From the IMG/VR virus record IMGVR_UViG_3300036782_000052, positions 1 through 64,000 of that record: 64,000 nucleotides of DNA; one strand, written 5' to 3'. The stretch comes from a virus. Position 1 is the stretch's first letter; each line of letters begins with the position of its first letter. Shown piece after piece: positions 1 through 8,612 of the stretch. The translations under genes and the position numbers were made by a program. The notes under the pieces are model-generated. The model saw only the letters and a list, made by a program, of their open reading frames with translations, searched no databases and was not told the DNA's origin.

Positions 1-2
1 CC

Positions 3-305
3 ACGGCGCATTCGCACGCCCGCCACCGCGTCACCGTGGCCGCTGGCCGCAGCGTGGTCCATCAGGTCCAGCTCGGCACCAAGCTCAATGCCGACGGCAA
101 AGAGGTGCCGCACATCGTGCATAAGACGGCTGGGCCTGGGGAGACGATCGAGGTCTCGCCCGAGGACGCCGTGCTGCTGGCCGCCAATGGCTCGCTGCAT
201 CTCACCCCCGCCGCAGCCGCCGCGGCGGCACCTCCGGCAACGCCCACCAGCGTCCCGACCACCACGATCAACGGCGACGACGGCTCAATCATCCGGCCCG
301 GTTGA
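3..305 (+). CDS. Hypothetical protein upstream of head-tail genes (5' partial)
   Basis: The frame is already open at base 3, so the true start lies left of the window; an internal GTG at 36 could also serve. The visible 100 residues hold a His-rich start, a central part with HIVHKTAGPGETIEVSPEDA, then an Ala/Pro/Thr-rich tail. The stop overlaps the next start in a TGATG junction, so the two are translationally coupled. Its position just before a head-tail joining gene suggests a head-completion or decoration role, which is inference. A shorter paralogue lies at 48916-49164 (shared pattern of a VxxGxxV start, then a GETxxVSPxDAxxLxAxG block). The family is not recognised. Confidence 0.75.
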   Translation, partial: TAHSHARHRVTVAAGRSVVHQVQLGTKLNADGKEVPHIVHKTAGPGETIEVSPEDAVLLAANGSLHLTPAAAAAAAPPATPTSVPTTTINGDDGSIIRPG

Positions 306-685
306 TGGCGATCGATTGGAACCTGGTCATCGGCCCCTGCATGGCCGTGTTTGGCGAGCCGGTCACGTACTTTGCCAAGACCGCCAGCTTCGCGATCACC
401 GGCGTGTTCGACGAGGCCTATATCGAGCTGACGCCGCTCGGCGCCGGCGAGATGGAAGAACGCTACGATCTCTCGCTTGGCTCGCCGTCGCATATCACCG
501 CCGAAATGCCCGTGCTCGGCGTGCAGCTGACGCAGTTCCCGCCGACCGCCCAACCGATGCAGACCGACACCCTCCAGGTGCGCGGCGCAACCTATGTCGT
601 GCGCGAGGTGCGCCTCGATGGCCATGGCGCCGCCAAGCTCATGCTCAACATGGTGCAGACGCCGCTGATCCCTGTGGTGGTCTGA
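305..685 (+). CDS. Head-tail joining protein (lambda FII-like)
   Basis: The 126-residue product has the size and feel of lambda gpFII / Gifsy-2-type head-tail attachment proteins, which close the neck after packaging. ATG at 305 overlaps the previous stop (TGATG) and is preferred to the TTG three bases upstream. The N-terminus has the MAVFGEPVTY pattern seen in this family, followed by a predicted beta-rich domain. It sits between the upstream head-side gene and a tail-terminator-like gene, the usual place for a connector. Assignment rests on motif feel and order, not on catalytic residues. Confidence 0.65.
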   Translation: MAIDWNLVIGPCMAVFGEPVTYFAKTASFAITGVFDEAYIELTPLGAGEMEERYDLSLGSPSHITAEMPVLGVQLTQFPPTAQPMQTDTLQVRGATYVVREVRLDGHGAAKLMLNMVQTPLIPVVV

Positions 686-1240
686 GTGCTGGTCGACGGC
701 CTCTCGCGCAGAGAGCTACATCGCCGGGCCGTCCTGGCGCTCAGGGACGCCAACACCATCGCCCAACATCGGGTGTTCGACTTCGCCGACTGGCCGACCA
801 CCCCGGCGCTGTTCCCGATGCTGCTGGTCTCGGCGCAGAAGGAACGTAAGGTCGCGATCTTTCCCGGCCAGCTCCAGTTCAACACGACCATGACCCTGGT
901 CGTGGTCGGCCGCTTGGTGGGCAATCTGCCCGATCCGCTCGGCGACCTGCTGGAAGTGCTCTCCGAGCAGATCGAGAACACGATCCTGTTGCATCCCTTT
1001 CTGCAGCCGTCGATCCAGGAATACCGCGTCGTCGAGTGCGAAAACACGGTGCGCGCCGACGGCAAGCAGCACATTGGCGAGGCCAGCGCGATCTTCGAAG
1101 TTGTGGTGTTCCAGGACTATGGCGTCCGTGGCGTGCCGCTGGCCGACATCGCCGCCACCGGCACGATCGTCGGTGGCACCGGCACGCCGGAGCCCATCAT
1201 CGACGTGACGCTCCTGCCGGTCGTCCCGACCATCCCCTAA
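686..1240 (+). CDS. Tail terminator / neck protein (putative)
   Basis: The 184-residue protein starts at GTG directly after the preceding stop. It lies immediately upstream of DUF2635 and the sheath gene, where Mu-type phages encode the tail terminator (Mu gp37-like). The middle of the protein (LQFNTTMTLVVVGRLVG, then a LLEVLSEQIENTILLHPF helix) fits the alpha-beta layout of minor tail or terminator proteins. It is expected to cap the tube-sheath assembly and join it to the head. The function is inferred mainly from synteny. Confidence 0.55.
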   Translation: MLVDGLSRRELHRRAVLALRDANTIAQHRVFDFADWPTTPALFPMLLVSAQKERKVAIFPGQLQFNTTMTLVVVGRLVGNLPDPLGDLLEVLSEQIENTILLHPFLQPSIQEYRVVECENTVRADGKQHIGEASAIFEVVVFQDYGVRGVPLADIAATGTIVGGTGTPEPIIDVTLLPVVPTIP

Positions 1241-1255
1241 CCGCGAGGTAATCCG

Positions 1256-1516
1256 ATGTTCGTCAAGCCCGCCGCGGGTCTTCGCGTGCTGGATCCCATC
1301 AGCCAACGGCCGCTGCCGCCAGACGGCGCCGAGGTCCCGGACAATTTCTTCTGGGACCGGCGGCTGCAGCAAGGCGATGTCGTCGAGGCCAGCCCGACCG
1401 CGCCAGCGGCCACGACCGAATTCGTCGCGATCGATGTGGACCTCAGCAAGCGGCGGCAACCGCCAGGCGCCGCAGGCGCGTCCCCGCCACCTGAGCCTGT
1501 CCAAGCCAAGGAGTAA
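1256..1516 (+). CDS. DUF2635 family protein
   Basis: The first 48 residues match the DUF2635 pattern: an MFVKPA start, a LDPxxxxxLPxxGxxVPDN block, then FWxRRLQxGDVV. DUF2635 proteins are small and sit directly upstream of the sheath gene in Mu-like phages (Mu gp38 position); their molecular role is unknown. The C-terminal third is Pro/Ala-rich and probably disordered. A GAGGTAA ribosome-binding site precedes the ATG. Only 3 bases separate it from the sheath gene. Confidence 0.85.
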   Translation: MFVKPAAGLRVLDPISQRPLPPDGAEVPDNFFWDRRLQQGDVVEASPTAPAATTEFVAIDVDLSKRRQPPGAAGASPPPEPVQAKE

Positions 1517-1519
1517 GCC

Positions 1520-3031
1520 ATGTCGGGCACCATCGACTTCAAGTATTTCCCAGCATCGACTTGGCTCGTCCCGGGCTTTTACGGCGAGTTCTCCTCGAAG
1601 CAGGCCAACACCGCGCTGCCGGTGCAGCGGGCGCTGATCGTCGGCCAGATCCTGTCGAGCGGCAACGCGACACCCAACGTGCCGATCCTGGCCTACTCCA
1701 ATGCCCAGGTGGCGCTGGCGTGCGGCGCCAACTCGATGCTGGCGCAGATGTATCAAGCCTATCGCGCCCAGGATGCGTTCGGCGAATGCTGGATCCTGCC
1801 GCTTTCGGACAATTCCGGCGGCACCGCAGCGAGCGGCGCCCTGACCATCACCGGCCCGGCCACCGCCGCCGGCACGCTCGCGCTCTACATCGCCGGCATC
1901 CTGGTGCCGGTCGCGGTCAGCAGTGGTGACACCGCAACCGTCATCGCCGGCAACATCGTCGCCCAGATGGCGCTGATCGCCAACCTACCCTGCACCGCCA
2001 CTTCGGCGGCCGGCGTGGTCACCCTGACGGCGCTGCACAAGGGCGCGGCGCAGAGCGACATCGATGTGCGGGTCAACTATCGCGGGCAACTCGGCAACGA
2101 GGCGCTCCCGGCGGGGGTCGCCGTCACGCTGCCCAATCCGGTCACCGGCACGAGCGCCGGCACGCTCTCCGGTGGCGCCACCAACCCGACGCTGACCACG
2201 GCCTTCGCCAACCTCGGCATCCGCACCTTCGATTTCATCGCCATGCCCTACACGGATACGGCCAGCATGGCCGCGGTGGCGGCGCTGCTGTCCGATCAGT
2301 CGGGTCGGTGGAGCGCCATCGAAGCGCTCTATGGCCATGCGTTCTATGCCTATCGCGGCACCGTGTCGGCGCGGAACACCTTTGGCGCGACGTTAAACAA
2401 CCAGCACGAAACCATGCTGGGCTACTTCGACAGCCCGACACCGGCCTGGCTCGAGGCGGCGGACTGGGCCGGCGCGCACGCCGCGATCCTGCGCACCAAC
2501 CCGGCCCTCGGCGTCGTGGGCCAGCCGCTCAACATGCTGGCGCCGCCGATCGCCAACCAGGACACCGCAGCGGAGATGAACGTCCTGCTGAGCGATGGGA
2601 TGAGCACCTTCACGGTCGACGGCGCGGGCCAGTGCCGCATCGGCCGCTCGATCACGACCTATATAACCAACGCCGCGGGCCAGCCCGACAATAGTTACAT
2701 CAACACCAACCTGCTCTTCCAGGCGATGTATGTGGTGCGTTACATCGCCTCGCAGATCCTGAGCCAGTATCAGAACAAGATCCTGGTCAGTGATGGCGCG
2801 GCGATCGCGGCGGGCTCGCCGGCGACCACGCCGTCGCTGGTCTTCCAGGCGGTGTGCGGCATCTATGCCTACCTGGCCTCGCAGTTCGTCGTGCAAAACC
2901 CGCAGATCTTCGCGCAAAACGGCTACGCGCAGAAGGGACAGAAGGGGCAGGTTCTGCTGTTCCTGCCGATCGATTTCAGCGACCAGGTCATCCAGATCGC
3001 GGCGCTGGTCGCCTTCCAGCAGTCCACCTAA
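1520..3031 (+). CDS. Tail sheath protein (Mu gpL-like)
   Basis: At 503 residues this has the normal length of a Mu gpL-type contractile sheath subunit. The N-terminal ASTWLVPGFYGEFSS motif and the C-terminal run ending in LLFLPIDFSDQVIQIAAL are typical of sheath proteins, whose C-terminal strand weaves the lattice. It is followed 15 nt later by the tube gene, the invariant sheath-tube order. The product forms the contractile outer cylinder of the tail. The ATG at 1520 follows AAGGAGTAAGCC, a strong ribosome-binding site. Confidence 0.93.
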   Translation: MSGTIDFKYFPASTWLVPGFYGEFSSKQANTALPVQRALIVGQILSSGNATPNVPILAYSNAQVALACGANSMLAQMYQAYRAQDAFGECWILPLSDNSGGTAASGALTITGPATAAGTLALYIAGILVPVAVSSGDTATVIAGNIVAQMALIANLPCTATSAAGVVTLTALHKGAAQSDIDVRVNYRGQLGNEALPAGVAVTLPNPVTGTSAGTLSGGATNPTLTTAFANLGIRTFDFIAMPYTDTASMAAVAALLSDQSGRWSAIEALYGHAFYAYRGTVSARNTFGATLNNQHETMLGYFDSPTPAWLEAADWAGAHAAILRTNPALGVVGQPLNMLAPPIANQDTAAEMNVLLSDGMSTFTVDGAGQCRIGRSITTYITNAAGQPDNSYINTNLLFQAMYVVRYIASQILSQYQNKILVSDGAAIAAGSPATTPSLVFQAVCGIYAYLASQFVVQNPQIFAQNGYAQKGQKGQVLLFLPIDFSDQVIQIAALVAFQQST

Positions 3032-3046
3032 ACGTAGGGGCCATCC

Positions 3047-3457
3047 ATGAGCGGCAGCGTTAGCACCCTCAACCCGAGCACGCCGGTCAACCGGCGTCTC
3101 GCCGGCATCACCGTCGCCTCGGTGAACGGCGTCGTCTACAACGTCACCGAGTTCTCCTGGTCGCCGGGTATCTACAAGCGTGAGTCGCTGACCAGCTTCT
3201 CCGGGGTCGATGGCTACAGCGAGCTATACCGACCACCCTACGTCGCCGGGAAGTTCCGTGATGCGAAGTCGGTCAGCGTGAACTCCTTCAATGCCATGAC
3301 CAACGCGACGGTGGTGTTCCAGCTGGCGAACGGCAAGTCCATCGTCGGCCACGGCCTCTGGAACACCGGAGAAACCGACGTGGCTGGCGTCGATGCAACC
3401 TTCGACTTCAAGTTCGAGGGTATCCCAGGATCGGTACAGGAGCAGGGCATTGGCTGA
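3047..3457 (+). CDS. Tail tube protein (Mu gpM-like)
   Basis: The 136-residue protein has the features of the Mu gpM / Tail_tube family: an N-terminal RRLAGITVASVNGVVY strand pair, a YKRESLTSFSGVDGYSE segment, and a late VDATFDFKFEG strand. It would polymerise into the inner tail tube through which DNA passes. It directly follows the sheath gene. The stop overlaps the TTG start of the tail chaperone by 8 nt, suggesting coupled translation. Confidence 0.9.
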   Translation: MSGSVSTLNPSTPVNRRLAGITVASVNGVVYNVTEFSWSPGIYKRESLTSFSGVDGYSELYRPPYVAGKFRDAKSVSVNSFNAMTNATVVFQLANGKSIVGHGLWNTGETDVAGVDATFDFKFEGIPGSVQEQGIG

Positions 3458-3806
3458 TGATACGGATTGGATCCCGCCGCCGGAGCCGGTGACCTGGACG
3501 ATCCGGCCGGTATCGCATGGTGGCACGGCCTATAAGACCGTCACCCTGCGGGCGCCGACCTCGGAAGACATCCTGAAGGCCTCGGCGAACAGCCGTGAAA
3601 CCGGGCTGGCCCAGGCGCTCAGGCTGATCTCGGCGATCAGCGAGGAAGCTATCCCGTTCGAAGTATTGCTGAAGATTCCCAGCTGGCAGATCGAGCAGAT
3701 GACGGGTTACTTCGAGAGCTTCTCAGGGGCACCGCTACCCGACCCTTTGCGGTTCCGCGCCGAAAGCGCCGCCCTGTCGGCGGATGGATCGTTCCTCGCT
3801 GCCTGA
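3450..3806 (+). CDS. Tail assembly chaperone, short form (G-like)
   Basis: The 118-residue protein between the tube and tape-measure genes occupies the place of the G/GT chaperones that coat the tape measure before tube assembly. TTG at 3450 is chosen because it lies inside the tube stop and follows an AGGAGCAGG ribosome-binding site; no downstream ATG covers the conserved start. The core (TVTLRAPTSEDILKAS, then helices with LxxISAISEE) is like phage E/Mu gp41 tail-assembly proteins. A CCCTTTG heptamer at 3743-3749, read in frame as C CCT TTG, could let some ribosomes slip back one base into the extension at 3749-4021. Confidence 0.75.
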   Translation: MADDTDWIPPPEPVTWTIRPVSHGGTAYKTVTLRAPTSEDILKASANSRETGLAQALRLISAISEEAIPFEVLLKIPSWQIEQMTGYFESFSGAPLPDPLRFRAESAALSADGSFLAA

Positions 3807-4021
3807 CGACGGATGTTGCACTGCTGATTGCGCTGCTGAAGTCCGATCGGCTGCTGGTGGTCGTCGCCGCGGTCGCTCGTTTCTACGGCGAGCCAGTTAG
3901 CTGGGGTCTCCGGCTGCCGCTACCAGAGCTGCTGAGCTGGCGCCGGCTGATGCCCGCGGTGCGCGACTTCGACCCGATGGCCAGCGCCGTGTGGCTCCGC
4001 AAACCGCCCGGAGGAGAATGA
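3749..4021 (+). CDS. Tail assembly chaperone, -1 frameshift extension (GT-like)
   Basis: The -1 frame relative to the chaperone is open from well upstream of the slip site to TGA at 4019-4021, 1 nt before the tape-measure ATG. It codes a plausible helical extension containing TDVALLIALLKSDRLLVVVA, FYGEPVSW and a final LRKPPGGE. It has no convincing start codon or ribosome-binding site of its own. This layout (short ORF, overlapping -1 ORF, then tape measure) is the classical one for lambda G/GT and P2 E/E'. The canonical slip sequence C CCT TTG is visible; the slip itself is inferred. The stretch right after the slip is Arg-rich, so a slightly later slip site remains possible. Confidence 0.6.
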   Translation, partial: AVPRRKRRPVGGWIVPRCLTTDVALLIALLKSDRLLVVVAAVARFYGEPVSWGLRLPLPELLSWRRLMPAVRDFDPMASAVWLRKPPGGE

Positions 4022-4022
4022 G

Positions 4023-5906
4023 ATGTCCGGAACGGCAGCGGTAAGCGGCATCAAGGTTCCGATCTTCGCCGTCGATAATGCGACGGCGGTGATCAACCGG
4101 GTCAGCCGCAACCTTCAGGGCATGGCGCAGCCGACGCTGCGGCTGACCAACTCGCTCAAGCGGATGACCGAGCCGTTCGGCGTGCAGCGGCTTGGCGAAG
4201 GCATGCGCTCCCTGGGCAGCAAGGTCCTCGGCACCGCCAGGCACATTGAACGCATTGTCCCGGCGATGGCCGCGATAACCGGCGCGACCAGCCTTGCCGG
4301 GATCGCCGCCCTGGAAAACCGCTTCGCCAACCTTGGGCAATCGGTCGCCAACACCGCCCGCCGCCTGGGCATTGGCACCGATGCGCTCACGAGCCTGCAA
4401 GGGGCCGGGCGATTGGCTGGTATCGGCGCCGACGAGGTGACGACCGGCCTCGCCAACCTCGATGAAAAGTTGCGTGGCGCGGTGTTTCGCGGCGACCCGG
4501 TCATCCAAACCTTCAACCAGCTCGCCGTCAGCGTCGGCCAGATCGGGCACCACGCGCGCACCGCCGATGAGGCCCTTGACGATGTCGCCGATGGCATCAA
4601 GCGCCTCTACGAGACCCAAGGCCGCGGCGCGGCGCTGCGGGCAGCGCAGAACCTCGGCCTGGAGGGCATGTTCAGCTTCCTGATACTCGGGTCGAAAGGC
4701 ATCAAGGCATATCAAGAGGAGGCCAAGAAGCTCGGCGCGGTGATGACGCCGGAAATGGTCAAGCGGGCAGAGTCAATGCACCGCTCGTTTGCCCGTCTGA
4801 CGCTGTCCGTCGAGGGGTTTGCCAACAAGATCGGCTACGAGTTGCAGCCGGTGATCGGCCCGTTCTTCGACTGGCTGGCCAACAAGATCGGCAGCAAGTC
4901 GGGACGTATAGCCCAAGACATCGGCAAGCTTGCCGAGAAGCTCACCCACTTCCTCATGCATGACGTCGACTGGAAGCCGGTCATCAAGGCCGCCAAGGAA
5001 TTTGGCGAATGGATCGACAAGATTATTCGCGCCGACTGGACGCCACTCAAGGAGGCCCTCAAATTTGTCGCCGACATCATCGAGCGGATTGCTGGGGTCA
5101 AAGAACCCGCGGGGTCCCCTGACGTGCCCAGCATCGCCGGAGGCTCTGGCACTGGCACCACCGGCGCCACCGAAGTCCCTGCGGGAGAGAATGACAGCTG
5201 GTTCGAGCGGCAGCGAAAGAAGTTGTTTCCATCGCTCTACCAGCAGGGACCGCGCGTGCCATGGCAGCTCGACCCGACCAATCCGGCGGCCAACGCTGGT
5301 CGTTACGACCCTTATGGTGGTCAGAAGTCTTATGACCACAGCAGCGCGGCGATCACCGTCCCGACTGCGCACACCCCCGCAACATTCCTGGTGATGAAGC
5401 AGGCGCACGACTTCTTCGCCAGCAAGGGTCTCGATGAAGACCAGATCGCCGGCATCCTCACCAACATCGCGGCCGAAAGCGGTTTCGATCCGAACCGTTG
5501 GGGCGACAACTATACCTCATACGGTCTGTTCCAGATGCATGAAGGGCGGATGACCGAGATGATGTCGCGCTACGGCATGGCGCCCTCTGTGCCGGAGCAG
5601 CTCGAGTTTGCTTACGAGCAGTGGCAAACCCAATACCGCAAGAACTGGGAGGAACTCCGCCACACGCATGGGGCGGGAAATGTGGCCGGGGTCGTCTCCA
5701 AAGGCTTCGAGGTCGCCGGCGGCGAGTCAAAGAACCCCGACATCGAGGCTGCCCGGCGCGCGGGTGCGGCACAGCCGTTCGTCGGCGCCGTCGATATCAC
5801 CGTCAACATCCATGACCACAAGACGACCGCGAAGGCGACCGGCGAGGGCGCGGTCAACGTGCGGCCGGTGAAGGTGACCAAGGCCATGCCGGCGATGGGG
5901 TTCTAA
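4023..5906 (+). CDS. Tail tape measure protein with C-terminal lysozyme domain
   Basis: The 627-residue protein carries a long helical N-terminal two thirds with the usual tape-measure segments (a GxGTDALTSLQGAGRLAG block near residue 120, and a hydrophobic MFSFLILGSKG stretch). A peptidoglycan-cleaving domain of the phage tail lysozyme type (Phage_lysozyme2) covers about residues 455-570: HDFFASKGLDEDQIAGIL, then NIAAESGFDP with Glu485 as likely catalytic acid, and SYGLFQMHEGR. It sets tail length and helps penetrate the wall during DNA entry. At 627 residues it predicts a fairly short tail. A GGAGGAGAATGAG site precedes the ATG. Confidence 0.9.
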   Translation: MSGTAAVSGIKVPIFAVDNATAVINRVSRNLQGMAQPTLRLTNSLKRMTEPFGVQRLGEGMRSLGSKVLGTARHIERIVPAMAAITGATSLAGIAALENRFANLGQSVANTARRLGIGTDALTSLQGAGRLAGIGADEVTTGLANLDEKLRGAVFRGDPVIQTFNQLAVSVGQIGHHARTADEALDDVADGIKRLYETQGRGAALRAAQNLGLEGMFSFLILGSKGIKAYQEEAKKLGAVMTPEMVKRAESMHRSFARLTLSVEGFANKIGYELQPVIGPFFDWLANKIGSKSGRIAQDIGKLAEKLTHFLMHDVDWKPVIKAAKEFGEWIDKIIRADWTPLKEALKFVADIIERIAGVKEPAGSPDVPSIAGGSGTGTTGATEVPAGENDSWFERQRKKLFPSLYQQGPRVPWQLDPTNPAANAGRYDPYGGQKSYDHSSAAITVPTAHTPATFLVMKQAHDFFASKGLDEDQIAGILTNIAAESGFDPNRWGDNYTSYGLFQMHEGRMTEMMSRYGMAPSVPEQLEFAYEQWQTQYRKNWEELRHTHGAGNVAGVVSKGFEVAGGESKNPDIEAARRAGAAQPFVGAVDITVNIHDHKTTAKATGEGAVNVRPVKVTKAMPAMGF

Positions 5907-5907
5907 T

Positions 5908-7245
5908 TTGTCCGGCCTCCTCGGCGCGTTTCAGTCGTTCTTGCAGCAAGCCTATTGGCGCGGCATCCCGTTCTATGTCGATGCGCAAGAGACCGAAAAG
6001 GGCCGCAAGACAGCGGTCCACGAGTATCCGTTCCGCGATGGCGGCTGGACCGAGGACCTTGGTCGCAAGCAGCGGGTCTACCGCTTCACCGGCCATCTGA
6101 TCGGCGACTTCGCGCCGCTCCTGCAGGTGGCGCTCGATGCCGCCATCGAACTCCCCGGCCCCGGCCTCTTGATCCACCCGACGCTTGGCGCGGTGAAGGT
6201 CGCTCTGCTGTCGGCGAGCACGTCCGTGCGCAAGGACCAGCTGCGGGTGATCTCGGTCGAGTTCACCTTCGTTGAGCAGGGCGCGTCGATCTTCCCCTCG
6301 ATCATCACCAACACCATCAACGCGGTGATCGGCGCGGTGTCCGATGCGCTGCTGTCGTTCGGATCGCTGATTTCCGTTGGCGCGGTGGCGCTGGCGCTGG
6401 TTTCCGCCGCGCTGCCGACTATCGAGGCGGCCAGCGTCACCCAGTCGTTCGCCAGCACGTCCACCACCATTGCAACCGATCCAGCCGCCTTGCTCGGTAT
6501 GGCGACGGCGCTGCCGCCGCCCAACGACAACACCTGGTATGGCCGTTACGCCACCGGCAACGCCACGACCCAGCTGCCGCCTGGCACCACCGTGGCGTCG
6601 CTGCAAGCCCAGCTGGCGACCCAGCGGGCGACCGTGGCCGCCTGCGTCACCACTGCCGTCGCGGCCGCCAGCACGCTGTCGCCGACGACCGCACCAGCCC
6701 TGGTCACTGCCATCGCGGCGCTGGTCGAAGCGGTCCGCGCGACGCAGACCGACCCGGGCGATCAGGTCCGCACCCTCACGACCCTGGTCACCTTTACCTA
6801 CACCGACAGCTATGGCGGTGCCGGGCTTTCCGGCGCTGTTGGCACGGTGCGCGACGCGGTTGCGGTCACTTGCCGGCGCTGCGCCCTGGCCAGCCTGGCG
6901 CTCGCGTGTGCCGCCTATCAGCCGTTCTCGTATCAGGATGCCGAAGCGCTGCGCGCCCAGGTCGCGGCGCTGTTCGATGTCGAGATCACCGCGGCCGGCG
7001 ATGCCGGCGATGATGACGCCTATGTCGCGCTGAAAACCCTGCGAGCCACTGTCATTCAGGACCTGACAGCACGAGCCGCCGCGCTGCCGCTGGTGATGAC
7101 GGTCACGCTGCCCTCGAACCAGCCGAGCCTGGTGGTGGCCTATCGGCTCTACCAGGACAGCGGCCGGGCCGACCAGATCGTCACCGAGACCGGCGTCATT
7201 CACCCGGCGTTCCTGCCGACCACCATGCAGGTGCTGGCCTCGTGA
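5908..7245 (+). CDS. DNA circularisation protein, N-terminal domain family (Mu gp43-like)
   Basis: Residues 15-95 match the DNA_circ_N family: WRGIPFYVDAQE, a RKTAVHEYPFRD block, EDLGRKQRVYRFTGHLIGD, then a VEFTFVEQG ending. The family sits between tape measure and gp44 in Mu-like phages and is a baseplate hub component, despite its historical name. The rest is an Ala/Thr/Val-rich C-terminal region with a conserved-looking SLALACAAYQPFSYQDAEALR segment. TTG at 5908 follows the tape-measure stop. The stop overlaps the GTG of the next gene. Confidence 0.85.
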   Translation: MSGLLGAFQSFLQQAYWRGIPFYVDAQETEKGRKTAVHEYPFRDGGWTEDLGRKQRVYRFTGHLIGDFAPLLQVALDAAIELPGPGLLIHPTLGAVKVALLSASTSVRKDQLRVISVEFTFVEQGASIFPSIITNTINAVIGAVSDALLSFGSLISVGAVALALVSAALPTIEAASVTQSFASTSTTIATDPAALLGMATALPPPNDNTWYGRYATGNATTQLPPGTTVASLQAQLATQRATVAACVTTAVAAASTLSPTTAPALVTAIAALVEAVRATQTDPGDQVRTLTTLVTFTYTDSYGGAGLSGAVGTVRDAVAVTCRRCALASLALACAAYQPFSYQDAEALRAQVAALFDVEITAAGDAGDDDAYVALKTLRATVIQDLTARAAALPLVMTVTLPSNQPSLVVAYRLYQDSGRADQIVTETGVIHPAFLPTTMQVLAS

Positions 7246-8612
7246 GCGACGTTTCTTCGGCCTTCTCGACGCCGACCAATGCTGCGGTGGAAGCCAACCA
7301 AGACCCGGCGCTCTCATCCGCCTTCTCGACGCCGACTGAGGCAGCGGTCAAAGCCAATACGCCGCCCCCGCCCGACGAGGTCACGATCACTGTCGGGACG
7401 CAGAAGATCGGTGGCTGGCAGGGCATCAGAGTCACGCGCAGCATCGAGGAGGTCCCGAGCCAATTCAGTCTGACGATGACGGAGGCGTATCCCGACGCCG
7501 CGACGAAGATCGCCGTGACACCGGGGCAGGCCTGCACGATTTCCATCGGTTCGGATGTGGTGCTGACCGGCTATCTGGACCGTTACTCGATCAAGATAGG
7601 CCCGCATAGCCACAGCGTCGAGATGGTCGGTCGGGGCATGTGCGAGGACCTGACCGATTGCTCGGCCGATCTGATTACGCCCGGCGGGCCGGTTGAGGGT
7701 GGTCAATGCACAGCGACCGGCATGCTGGATCTGGCGCAGAAGCTCTGCAAGGCGTTCGGCATCACGGCCGTCTTGATCCCCCAGGACACCACTGGACCAA
7801 TCCATACCTTCCAGGTCGGCTTGGGTGCGACCCCGATGGATGTGCTGCATCAGGTCGCCAACTATCTCGGCTATCTGCTCTACGAGAACCCGGAGGGGCA
7901 GTTGGTCATCGATCGCGTCGGCACCAACAAGATGGCGACGGGTTTCCGCCAGGGCGACAACATCGAGGAATTCGAGGTCACGTTCGGCGCCGACCAGCGG
8001 TTCACCGACTACTACATGACTTACAGCGCGTTCGATCAGACGTCAGAGGGCGATGACGCGAATATCTGGAACCGGCGGGCGGAGATCCATGACCCAACGC
8101 TAAGGGCGCTAGGCCGAAAGCGCCCGCATATCACCGTCAGCCTGCAGACCGACAACACGGCGGACTTCGCCCAACGTGCGGTGGGCTGGGATATGGCGCG
8201 GCGCATTGGCCGCTCGCAGGCGGTGTCGATCCGCTGCGATAAATGGCGCGACCAGAAGGGTCAGCTTTGGACGCCGAACTGGCTGGCGACCTTCGATATG
8301 CCTGCCGCCAAACTGCACAATCAGTCCTGGGTCATCGGCACCGTGTCCTACATCAAGGACTATAGCGGCACCCACGCCGAGGTCATGCTGATGCCGCCCG
8401 GGGCGTTCTCGGTCGAACCGGGGCCGCTCAACATTTACGACTGGGAAATCGGCGGCAGTGTGTCGAACCCGAACGCCGGACCGCCCAGCCCGGATGACTT
8501 CTCGACGCCGACCACAGCGGCACTCGCAGCCAACGCGCCGCCGCCCACAGCCCCGCCAATCACCGCGCCGGCGTCGCAGGTCGGACCGGGCGGGCTACAG
8601 GGTCATGTCTGA
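7242..8612 (+). CDS. Baseplate hub protein (Mu gp44 / late control D-like)
   Basis: The 456-residue protein has the gp44/gpD layout: a VTITVGTQKIGGWQGIRVTR start, VPSQFSLTMTEAYP, and VEMVGRGMCEDLTDCSADLI, with later IGRSQAVSIRCDKWRDQKG and YIKDYSGTHAEVMLMPP blocks. It forms the trimeric hub on which the spike sits. GTG at 7242 overlaps the previous stop. Unusually it carries an SxFSTPTxAAxxAN motif twice at the N-terminus (about residues 5-40) and once near the C-terminus (about residue 420), outside the hub core. These look like flexible tails or docking peptides. Confidence 0.88.
   Translation: MSDVSSAFSTPTNAAVEANQDPALSSAFSTPTEAAVKANTPPPPDEVTITVGTQKIGGWQGIRVTRSIEEVPSQFSLTMTEAYPDAATKIAVTPGQACTISIGSDVVLTGYLDRYSIKIGPHSHSVEMVGRGMCEDLTDCSADLITPGGPVEGGQCTATGMLDLAQKLCKAFGITAVLIPQDTTGPIHTFQVGLGATPMDVLHQVANYLGYLLYENPEGQLVIDRVGTNKMATGFRQGDNIEEFEVTFGADQRFTDYYMTYSAFDQTSEGDDANIWNRRAEIHDPTLRALGRKRPHITVSLQTDNTADFAQRAVGWDMARRIGRSQAVSIRCDKWRDQKGQLWTPNWLATFDMPAAKLHNQSWVIGTVSYIKDYSGTHAEVMLMPPGAFSVEPGPLNIYDWEIGGSVSNPNAGPPSPDDFSTPTTAALAANAPPPTAPPITAPASQVGPGGLQGHV

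Noticed and set aside
716-1756. Long antisense frames opposite the neck and sheath genes
   Set aside because: They mirror strongly coding plus-strand genes; His/Arg/Asp-rich products are typical of antisense frames in GC-rich DNA. The same applies to antisense frames at 5854-7317, 9903-11303 and 12519-13949.
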